From the NCBI RefSeq assembly GCF_036226685.1, contig NZ_CP109009.1:1-64000 (forward strand): a stretch of DNA of 64,000 bases, given 5' to 3'. The stretch comes from Streptomyces sp. NBC_00690 (GTDB lineage Bacteria > Actinomycetota > Actinomycetes > Streptomycetales > Streptomycetaceae). Positions 8,236 through 16,133 of the stretch are shown here, piece after piece. Every line of letters starts with the position of its first letter. Positions within the stretch are counted from its first letter, which is position 1. A program made the translations under genes and the position numbers. A model generated the notes under the pieces. It saw only the letters and a list, made by a program, of their open reading frames with translations. It did not search any database and was not told where the DNA came from.

Positions 8236-9397
8236 GGCCAGTCCCCCAGTCGAAACGGCATTCGTCGGAGATGGCGCACGCCCGGCCCATGAGCAGCACG
8301 CCGTCCCGGGCATAGAGGGGCCAGCGGTCGTGGGTAGCGGCGCTGGTTTCGAGAGTGGTCTGGAGGCCGTCGAAGATGGCGTTCGCTGGGCGAGGATCTG
8401 CCGCGTGCCTGCGGATGGTACGGCGCGCGACCAGCAGCAGCCGCTCGTCCAGGTCCGCCTCGATGGCCGGGTCAGCCGGCCACGTGCCCAGGGACTGCTG
8501 CTTCATACGGTGAATGTCGGCATGCGCGCGGACCATCTGAGCTTCCTGGATTACATCGTCCGTCGCCGCGCCCCGGCGTAGCTTGCGGACCAACGCTGTC
8601 TCGACTCCGCTGAGACGCTGCGATACATCAGTCAGCAGTACGTGGTCAGGGCGCATCAGACGCTGTCGGAGGTCTGCGACGGTGCCGGGGCCGATGCGCT
8701 TCCTCAACAGTTTCGCAGGCAGGTCCTGCACCGCTAGCTGCTCGGCCCACCGCGGGCCCAAACGGCCCTGCATTGCCTCCCGAGTACGGCGTACGAGTTC
8801 GGTGTAGAGGCCGGTGATCTCCGCACCGGTCAAGGACGGGCCGAGCTCGTGGAGGAAGGCGGTGTTGCGCAGCTCGATGTCCTCGCGTCTGGGCAGTTCC
8901 CGGATGCGGACCAGGCCCAGGAAGGCTGAAACCTCCTTGATGTCAGCCTTCAGGTGGGCTGTCACCCGCCTCAAGCACCGCTCGTTATCCGCCCCTCCCC
9001 CATGTGCGAGAGCGGTGACGAGTGCGTCGGCGGGATCGAGGTAACCCTCCAGCCCAGCTGTGAGCCCGTATGAGAGCGCCTGGTCCTTCACCGCCCCGTA
9101 CGTGCGCCACAAGCTCTTCAACGGTCCCTTGGCGAGAACGTCCGTAAGCGCCCAGGGCGTGGTCGTGTCCCGTGTCTTGATCTGCTGAAAATCCCAGAAG
9201 AGGCCGCCCTTGGTCTGCTCCTCGCTGCCGCGGGCAACGATGACGTCCTCGATGTGCTCGCAGGTCACATGGCGTACCGGCTCGTCAGCGAGCATTTCCA
9301 GGATGGCCTGCGCAGCCACATGAACCTGATACTCGTACCGCCGCAGCGTGACCGAACCAGAATCGTCCGGAGCAACGGTCTCAATCGGATCAGCCAT
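8219..9397 (-). CDS. DUF4297 (Cap4-type) nuclease with C-terminal ABC-3C partner domain
   Basis: The 392-residue protein begins at ATG 9397 behind GGGGGGTAT; this start is preferred over an upstream one because the paralogue at 11899 begins at the matching codon. Residues about 15-250 form a PD-(D/E)XK-fold DUF4297 nuclease: YEYQ near 21, CEHIEDV near 46-52 and the active-site pattern DFQQIK at 69-74. DUF4297 is the DNA-cutting domain of the CBASS effector Cap4. The C-terminal 120 residues differ from Cap4 and end in GRACAISDECRFDW, the type of tail that ABC-3C effectors use to dock. First gene of the operon, so this is the likely killing or DNA-degrading effector under control of the ATPase. 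Confidence 0.83.
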   Translation of the reverse strand: MADPIETVAPDDSGSVTLRRYEYQVHVAAQAILEMLADEPVRHVTCEHIEDVIVARGSEEQTKGGLFWDFQQIKTRDTTTPWALTDVLAKGPLKSLWRTYGAVKDQALSYGLTAGLEGYLDPADALVTALAHGGGADNERCLRRVTAHLKADIKEVSAFLGLVRIRELPRREDIELRNTAFLHELGPSLTGAEITGLYTELVRRTREAMQGRLGPRWAEQLAVQDLPAKLLRKRIGPGTVADLRQRLMRPDHVLLTDVSQRLSGVETALVRKLRRGAATDDVIQEAQMVRAHADIHRMKQQSLGTWPADPAIEADLDERLLLVARRTIRRHAADPRPANAIFDGLQTTLETSAATHDRWPLYARDGVLLMGRACAISDECRFDWGTGHESPA

Positions 9398-9516
9398 ATA
9401 CCCCCCAGCCCACTCTCCCCAAGCACGCAGCGTAAGCGGTACAACACTGGCCAGTCGATCGCTTCGACGGAACTCGTGGAGCCACTGTTCCCTCACTGGG
9501 GACGGGTCCCTCTTCG
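9398..9516. repeat. Duplicated upstream region of the DUF4297 gene (copy 1)
   Basis: Nearly identical to 11900-12026, starting at the shared ribosome site (ACCCCCCAGCCCACTCTCCC on the plus strand) and running through TAAGCGGTAC, AGTCGATC, CGGAACTCGTG and CCCTCACTG. The match shows that promoter and nuclease module were duplicated together. It should hold the minus-strand promoter for the ABC-3C operon. Confidence 0.8.
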
Positions 9517-9690
9517 GCGGACGCCTACGGCTCGGGCCTCCAGCTCATCACCACCGACAACGACACCGCCCCCTGGCCGGACGAAGCCTTCAGCACCATC
9601 GAAGTCGACTACGCCTGCCCATGGTTCCCAGCGTCACTCGACCCGGCCCCAGCCACACCGGGACGCGCTGAAGACGAGGTACCGGGCATA
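9513..9690 (+). pseudogene. Short coding-like remnant between the two DUF4297 genes
   Basis: In the plus frame from about 9515 the sequence reads like ordinary protein with strong GC3 (DAYGSGLQLITTDNDTAPWP, then DEAFSTIEVDYACPWFP) but has no start or ribosome site. Probably the tail of a gene lost when the nuclease module was duplicated. Family unknown to me. Confidence 0.35.
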
Positions 9691-9703
9691 GTCGCGCCGC
9701 CCC

Positions 9704-11899
9704 CTACGTTGACCCGGCGGTGCCGGTCGCGCCCGGCAAAGGTGGTGAGACTGCCGAACGGATCCGGTGATCGACTCGCATCTCGTTGGCCAGTGAGGAG
9801 AAGTGGCGTGCGCAGTCGGGATGGTCGCGCAGAGCTCCTGCGACTGAGCCGGCGGCATCCCCTGTCAGGGTGCGCAGCCAGGGCCTGATCTCATCCTGCG
9901 GCCTCCACTGGTCCCACAAGGCGTCCCAGGTGAAGGCGCCGTTGCAGCAAACCTCCAGCAGATCCAACTGCGCAGCATTAGCGGCATGGCGTGCGACGGT
10001 GAACAGCCACAGGATGACGGCGTCGACTTCACCACGCTCTATTGAGCGGTGTGTGCCCAGAAGGTCGGGCATCGCCCGGACAATCTCAAGGGCTCGGGGA
10101 GGGTCAGCCAACAACGCCGGCATGAGCGCCAAAGGATCAACATTGAGAAGTACGTCGCAGTACAGAGCAGCGTCGTCGGGGTGGGCAGCCGCCAGGGCCA
10201 CCAACTCCTCTGAGGCATTCGCTGCTCCATCGCTCAAAGCATCACGGAGCGTTTCGGCATGTACTACGGGCGGCGTGGGGGGTGTGTCGATCTCCTGGGC
10301 GATGAGGTCAAGGAACGCTTGCACCGTTGCCGGCCGTCTCCCGGGGTCCGTACGCGTTGCTCCTCGGACGACCGCGCGCCAGGGCCCAGAGTCCGGTATG
10401 AGTGGAATATTCTGCTGCGGGTTCCTGCGTGTGACCGCCCAGCCGATCAGCTGCCCCAGGCTGTAGACGTCAGTCGGCGGACCGGCACTATGGGCATCGA
10501 AGCTCAACTCCGGAGCGGCAAAGCCCTCAGATCCCATGCTCGCCCCAAGCCGGGTGCGCTGCGCATGCGTGGTCTGGCCAGGCGGACGACGCACAATGCC
10601 CCAGTCGGCAAGAACCCATCGCCCATCAAGCCGAAGTACGTTAGACGGCTTGATGTCCCGATGTATCCATCCGTGAGGGGCGCCCGGTGCCTGCATCCCA
10701 TGCGCAGCGATCAGCACCGAGCACAGGCTCTCAATCAGGTCCCGTAGTACGGCCGGATCCTTGAGGTCATCGAGGCATTCCGTTGCGACAGCCTGCGCCT
10801 TGGGCATGACGAACCACGTGCCGTCGGCGCTGGCGTCCCAGACCGGCATCGCATTCGGATGGTCGCTCAGAAGACGGCCCACCTCGATCTCACGGGTCAT
10901 CCGGGCTTTCTTGTCGAGGTGCGGGTACTGGCCGCGTAGCTTCTTGAGGACGACGGGCGTGCCGGTCGGCTTGTGCGTCGCGTAGAAGACGTCAGCCATG
11001 CCGTCCTCTTGACGGTGGAAGGGGAACTTCTCGCAGGCATAGTCCTTGCGCAGACCGCAAGCCTCGTACGGGGCTGCTGCGCCACTCCGCACTTCACTGG
11101 TCTGCGCTGTGTCGACTCCTCCGCGCTGTGAGAAGCCGGTCAACAGCATGCGATCAGGTAGTTGCAGGCGCTGACGGATATCGGCAACCGCGCTGGGCCC
11201 GACGCGCTTCCCCAGCAGCCCCGCAGGCAGGTCCTGCACTCCTGACTGCTCAGTCCACCGAGGATCCAGGCGGCCTTGCATCGCCTTCCTGACACGGTGC
11301 ACGAGCTCGGCGTAGAGACCGCTAATTTCAGTACCGGTCAACGGCGAGCCCAGTTCGCGAAGGAACGCGACGTTACGTTCCTCGATGTCTTCGCTCCTGG
11401 GAAGTTCCTGGATACGGATCAGGCCCAAGAAGGCAGAGACCTCCTTGGCGTCAGCTTTCAGGTGGGCAGTCACCCGCTCCATACAGTGCTCGTTGTCGGC
11501 CCCTTCTCCGTGCGCAAGAGCAGTAACGAGCGCATCGGCAGGATCAAGAAATCCCTCAACGGCAGCCGTTAGCCTGTAGGAGAGTCCCTGGTCTTTCAAC
11601 GTTCCATACGTACGCCACAGGCTTTGCAACGGCCTCTTTGCGAGCACGTCTCTGAATGCCCAAGGAGTGGCCACTTCCCGCGTCTTGATCTGTTGAAACT
11701 CCCAAAACAGACCGCCCTTGGCCTGCCCCTCACTGCGGGCGATGATGACGTCCTCAATGTGCTCGCATGTCACATGCCGTACTGCCTCATCAGCGAGCAT
11801 CTCCAGGACGGCCTGTGCAGCCACATGAGTCTGGTACTCGTAGCCCCGCAGTGTCGCCGAACCCGCGTTCAGGGCAGCAGTCGCAATCGGATCAACCAT
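9704..11899 (-). CDS. DUF4297 nuclease fused to a Hanks-type Ser/Thr protein kinase
   Basis: The 731-residue protein starts at ATG 11899 behind GGGGGGTAC. Residues 1-250 are a close paralogue of the neighbouring DUF4297 nuclease, with CEHIEDV at 45-51 and EFQQIK at 67-72. Residues about 285-540 are a protein kinase: a poor glycine loop near 293-306, VVLKK (K319/K320), E337, catalytic loop HRDIKPSN at 413-420, DWG (for DFG) at 432-434, APE at 462-464 and D477 in DVYSLG. The last 190 residues are helical repeats of unknown role. No membrane segment is seen, so it is soluble. The partner-docking tail of the ABC-3C nuclease is replaced by the kinase, so this is probably a single-gene defence effector in which kinase sensing gates DNA cleavage. 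All main kinase catalytic residues are present. Confidence 0.85.
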   Translation of the reverse strand: MVDPIATAALNAGSATLRGYEYQTHVAAQAVLEMLADEAVRHVTCEHIEDVIIARSEGQAKGGLFWEFQQIKTREVATPWAFRDVLAKRPLQSLWRTYGTLKDQGLSYRLTAAVEGFLDPADALVTALAHGEGADNEHCMERVTAHLKADAKEVSAFLGLIRIQELPRSEDIEERNVAFLRELGSPLTGTEISGLYAELVHRVRKAMQGRLDPRWTEQSGVQDLPAGLLGKRVGPSAVADIRQRLQLPDRMLLTGFSQRGGVDTAQTSEVRSGAAAPYEACGLRKDYACEKFPFHRQEDGMADVFYATHKPTGTPVVLKKLRGQYPHLDKKARMTREIEVGRLLSDHPNAMPVWDASADGTWFVMPKAQAVATECLDDLKDPAVLRDLIESLCSVLIAAHGMQAPGAPHGWIHRDIKPSNVLRLDGRWVLADWGIVRRPPGQTTHAQRTRLGASMGSEGFAAPELSFDAHSAGPPTDVYSLGQLIGWAVTRRNPQQNIPLIPDSGPWRAVVRGATRTDPGRRPATVQAFLDLIAQEIDTPPTPPVVHAETLRDALSDGAANASEELVALAAAHPDDAALYCDVLLNVDPLALMPALLADPPRALEIVRAMPDLLGTHRSIERGEVDAVILWLFTVARHAANAAQLDLLEVCCNGAFTWDALWDQWRPQDEIRPWLRTLTGDAAGSVAGALRDHPDCARHFSSLANEMRVDHRIRSAVSPPLPGATGTAGST

Positions 11900-12026
11900 G
11901 TACCCCCCAGCCCACTCTCCCCAAGCACGCAGCGTAAGCGGTACTCGACTGGCGAGTCGATCACTTCGGCGGAACTCGTGAAGCCAGCGTGTCCTTCCCT
12001 CACTGAGGTCTCCCTCTTCGGCAGCG
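11900..12026. repeat. Duplicated upstream region of the DUF4297-kinase gene (copy 2)
   Basis: Second copy of the region at 9398-9516; differences are a few substitutions and short indels towards the distal end. It holds the ribosome site and probably the promoter of the nuclease-kinase gene, and ends close to the Tn7-like genes that run the other way. Confidence 0.8.
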
Positions 12027-12162
12027 GATTGTGTTCACCCGTTCGGGGTGGGAGCAGCCAGATCACGTACCCGGCCGCCCGGCATGCATTTGGCTGTCAG
12101 ACGTGAGGCGACAAGGCGGCGAGGCAAGCGGAGAGTTCGCGGAGGGAGCCGACGACCACCTG

Positions 12163-12876
12163 ATGGCGCGCTTCGTCGATCCTGCGTGCAGTGAGCGGCT
12201 GATGTGCTGGCGAGACGTCGCACGGGAGGTCGCGTTGGAGGACTGCGGCCCGGTGCGGCCCTTTCCCGTGCGTCCTGGCCGTCGTTTTGCGCCGGGTTGG
12301 TGGTGGTCGGCAACGAACGGGCGGCTGGTGCACTACGGGTCTGGTGTCATGCGCACCCAGGTGATGCTGCTGGACCGGGATCCTTCGGTCGAGGCCATTG
12401 CATGCCGCCCGGTGGAATTCACCTGGCGTAAACGTGACGGAACCTGGGTGCGGCACGCACCGCATCTGATGGCCCGGCTCGCGGAAGGCAGGGGTCTGCT
12501 GGCGGACTGCGCCGGGCACGGGGACATCTCACCGCGCCTGGCCTGTCGGGCGGCGGTGATGAAGGCCGCGGCCGCGGCAGCAGGGTGGCAGTACAGGGTT
12601 CTGCGCCCTCCTGATCCGGTTCTGGCGGCCAATCTGCGCTGGCTGGCCGGGTACCGGCACCCCCGCTACAGGGGCGGCGAACTTGCCGGGCGCGCGGCCG
12701 AGGTCTTTCGGCGACCGCGGCCTCTGATCGAGGGCGTGCGTGAACTCGGCGATCCAGTGGAGGTCTTCCCGGTGGTCTTCCACGCGCTGTGGCACGGCAA
12801 GTTGTCGGCCCCCCTCGAGGTGCCCTTGCACGAGCGGGTGACCGTGACGGCGGACCGCCCCACAGGGGGGGCAGGC
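12163..12876 (+). CDS. tnsA: TnsA-like endonuclease subunit of a Tn7-like transposon
   Basis: Likely start ATG 12163 (MARFVDPACSERLMCWRD), with GGAGGGAG upstream at a rather long distance; about 238 residues up to the next gene's start. It contains the TnsA-type core WSATNGRLVHYGSG, MRTQVMLLDRD, CRPVEFTWRKRDGTWVRHAP and a C-terminal WLAGYRHPRYRGG block, as in the TnsA-like heteromeric transposase subunits common in Streptomyces. TnsA cuts the 5' ends of the transposon. There is no stop before the TnsB start at 12877, so the two run on in one frame. A run of seven G at 12865-12871 is a likely place for a lost frame that would otherwise stop at the TGA in ATGA (12877-12880). A true TnsA-TnsB fusion is the alternative. 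Confidence 0.75.
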
Positions 12877-15044
12877 ATGAGCGGCACAGTGCTAGAGCCC
12901 GGAACACAGGTGCGTTTCGCGAAGCGGACCTGGACGGTGGTCATGCTGGAAGGGTCATGCGTACGGCTGGTCGACGCGGACAACTCCGTGGCCACTGTCC
13001 TGGCGAACTTCCTGTTCGCCGAACCCGACTTCGAAGTGGTAGGCGCCCCGCAGCGCGGCGTGCCTCCGTTCGGGCTCCTGGAGGAGCTGCCTGAACAGGT
13101 GCGCGCGCGTGCGTACGCCTGGGAGCGGCACGTGCGTGAGGTCGAGACCGGATACCCCGTCCCGGGACAGGACCAGCCGCCTCGGGCCGAATTCGATCCG
13201 GCCCGGCGCACCATGGCAGAGCGGGAGGAGGCCAAGGCCGCCGAGCTGACGGCGGCCGGGCAGCCGGCAAGTGCGGTGACGGTGCGGCGGATGCGGGCCC
13301 GCTATCGGGAGCAATGCCTGTGGGGGCTGGTGGACGGCCGGGCCGCCCGGCGGCGCTCGCCGATAGGGCGCGCGGACGAGCGGGTGTCGCCGCGATCGCG
13401 CAGGCACTCCAGGCGCAGCGGGAGCGGTCGACCGGGACGCTGAGCCGGCTCCGGCGCACCGTCGGCTGGATTCTGGAGGACGCCCACGGTGTGGGGACGG
13501 TAAAGGTGCCGCCGGCCTCGACATTCAACCGGCTGGTGCACGCCCTCGCGGACCGTCATGGGCTGCTGGGGACAGCGGCGCAGCGGCGCCGTCACTCCTC
13601 ACGGCCGGCTCCGCCGTTCACCCCGACGGTGGCGCTGCGGCCCGGTGAGCTGGTGATGCTGGACAGCACCCCTTTGGACGTGATGGTGGTCCTGGCCGAC
13701 GGGGTGGCGGGTAAGGCCGAGCTGACGATCGCCCTGGATGTGGCGACGCGCAGTATCTGTGCGACCGTGCTGCGGCCGATGGGCACCGGGTCGGTGGATG
13801 CGGCGGTTCTGCTGGCGCAGATGGTGACGCCAATGCGGATGCGCCGAGGGTGGGAAGAGGCGCTGGCGATATCGCGGTCGGTCATCCCCTACGAGCGGCT
13901 GGTGTCGTTGGACGCGCGGCTGGAGGGTGCGGCAGCCCGTCCGGTGATCACGCCGGAGACGGTCGTCGTCGACCAGGGCCGGGTGTTCATCTCCGCCTCG
14001 TTCACCGCGGCGTGCGACAGCCTGGGGGTGTCGGTGCAGCCGGCGCCTCCGGCCAACGGCCCGGCCAAGGGAAATGTCGAGCGGATGTTCCGCACCATCG
14101 GCGACCGGTTCTCTCAGTACGTGGCCGGTTACACCGGCTCCGACGTCACTCAGCGGGGCTCTCACGTCGGGGACGAGGCGTGCTGGACGCTGCCACAGGT
14201 GCAGGATCTGCTGGACGAGTGGCTGGTCGCAGACTGGCAGCACCGTCGGCACGCATCCCTGCGTCATCCTCTGGCCCCGAAACTCGCGGTGTCGCCGAAC
14301 GAGATGTGGGCCGCGCTGGTCGGCGTGACCGGCTATGTGCCGGTGCTGCTCAGCGAAGAGGACTATGTCGAGCTCATGCCGGTCAAGCGGGTGGGCATCA
14401 ACGATTACGGCATCCGCTTCGACTATCGCACCTACGACCATGAGGTCCTCAACCCGCACCGCGGGTTCCAGTCGACGGCCCCGGACGGGATGTGGGAGGT
14501 GCACCACAACCCTTATGACCCCCAGCAGATCTGGGTGCGGCTGCCTGGCGGCTGGGAGGAGGTGCCCTGGATCCACAAGGAGCGAGTAAGCCTGCCCTTC
14601 ACCGACTTCACCTGGCGGCACATCCGCGCGACCGTCGAGCGCCGCGGCGATCGCGATGAGCACGAGCAACAGCTCGCCCAGGCCCTGGACCGTCTCCTGC
14701 GGCGGGCCGGTAACGGGGAAGGCACCCGCCGCGAGCGGACCGTCGCGGCACGCGCCAGCGCCGCAGCCTCCCTCGCCGGGCCCGCCCCAAACCAGCAGGA
14801 GCCGTCCGTCCCTCTCACCGCCCCGACCCTCTCCTACGGCCTGGTCGGCGCCTTCACCCCAGCGGATCTGGATGAGCCCGACGACGAAGAGTTCGAGGAC
14901 GGCTGGGACGAGGACGAAGACCCGCTCGGCACATCAGACGATGCCGGCGGCGGCCCCGCCGGAGACGAGCAGCCATCCGGGCGGGCCTCAGTCCTTCGCC
15001 CGTCGCGGATCTACGATGCCCGCCAGGAGGCAACCCAGTGGTAG
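12877..15044 (+). pseudogene. tnsB: TnsB-like DDE transposase (Mu/rve family) with one frameshift
   Basis: ATG 12877 (MSGTVLEPGTQVRF) follows a G-rich ribosome site. The first 170 residues (N-terminal DNA-binding region) run in one frame to DERV at about 13383, then the reading continues from VAAIAQALQAQRE in the next frame to the stop at 15042-15044. A single missing base near 13383-13387 explains this. The catalytic core is otherwise complete: D in LVMLDSTPLD, D in VVVDQGRVFIS and E in GPAKGNVERMFR, followed by the Mu C-terminal beta-barrel region and an acidic tail. It would join transposon 3' ends to target DNA. Whether the shift is real decay or a sequencing slip cannot be told from one sequence. 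Confidence 0.82.
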
Positions 15045-15100
15045 CAGTCCCCGAGGCCGGTCCCGTCCCGGACGAGGAGCAGCAGATGGCGGCCAGGCAG
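15038..15100 (+). pseudogene. tnsC: 5' stub of tnsC (AAA+ transposition regulator), truncated
   Basis: CAGGAGG and then GTG at 15038, overlapping the tnsB stop, open the frame VVAVPEAGPVPDEEQQMAAR, as expected for the next gene of such operons. After about 20 codons the similarity ends and sequence coding for a DUF2326 protein follows in another frame. The AAA+ domain is missing, so the transposon cannot choose targets by itself. Confidence 0.5.
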
Positions 15101-16002
15101 CCGTCACTGAGACATCCGACGTCGAGATCGACTATTTGGAGCCTGTCTACCGAGAGCTCGGCGTGGTTCTCAGCGATCAGGTCCGCCGCCGGTTCGAGGA
15201 CGTGAAGACCTTCCACCACTCGGTCGTCCGCAACCGCCGGCGCTTCCTGGAAGAGGAGATCACCGAACTCACTGAACGGCTCCATGCGCGCCGTGCCGAG
15301 CGGGCACGCCTGGGCGAAGACCAGGCACGGCTCCTTCGAGACCTCGCTGAGGGCGGAGCCCTGGAGGCCCTCACAGCACTGCAGACGGCTCTCGGACGCG
15401 AAGAGGCCGCACTCCAAGCACTGCGCCACCGTTTCGAAGCGGCACAGACACTCGAAGCGAGCGCACGGCAGATCACCGCGAAGAGTGTGGAGCTGCAACA
15501 GGCGGTTGACACCGACCTCCAAGAACGCCGCCAGCAGACAGACGAAGCGATCCTGCTGTTCTCTCACTACGCCCAGCGGCTCTACGGGCAAGGGCGCGAG
15601 GCATACCTCGCCATTGAGGCTGGTCGTAACAGCCTGACGATCACCCCGCGCATCGACAGCGACGGCAGCCGGGGCATCGGCAACATGGTCATCTTCTGCT
15701 TCGACCTGACCCTCGCCGTCCTGGCGCACCGACACGGTCGCGGCCCGGACTTCCTCGTCCACGACAGCCACCTCTACGACGGCGTCGACGACCGGCAGGT
15801 CGCCGCCGCCCTGAAGCTCGCTGCGGAAGTCACCGAGGAGGAGAACCTGCAGTACATCGTCACCATCAACACCGACAGCCTGGGAATGGCCTCACACCGC
15901 GGATTCAACCCCGAGCCCTACATCCGCAGCCCCCGCCTGACCGACGAACACGAAACCGGCGGACTCTTCGGGTTCCGCTTCAAAACCGCAGGCAAGAAGT
16001 AG
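15100..16002 (+). pseudogene. 5'-truncated DUF2326 (SMC-like) ATPase, C-terminal part only
   Basis: From SDVEIDYLEPVYRELG to the stop at 16002 about 300 residues can be read: a coiled coil (FLEEEITELTERLHARRAER and onward, then a second arm), followed by the C-terminal ATPase lobe with GNMVIFCFDLTLA, Walker B-like DFLVHDSHLYDGVDDRQ and YIVTINTD. This is the DUF2326 family, whose full members begin with a Walker A half of about 250 residues that is absent here. No start codon with a ribosome site is in frame; the frame differs from the tnsC stub. The family is related to the ATPases of ABC-3C systems, so this may be the relic of a second defence operon cut by the Tn7-like element. Confidence 0.7.
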
Positions 16003-16133
16003 CGCGCCACAGTGCAGGACAGCAGGAGCTGAGAATGCGGTGGGCGCCGCCCCGCCATCGGCACTCAGGCTCTTGCAGCCGACCCCGGCCCTTTCCGTGC
16101 CGAAGATGTCGAAACCGGTAGGCCCGCGCGGGC

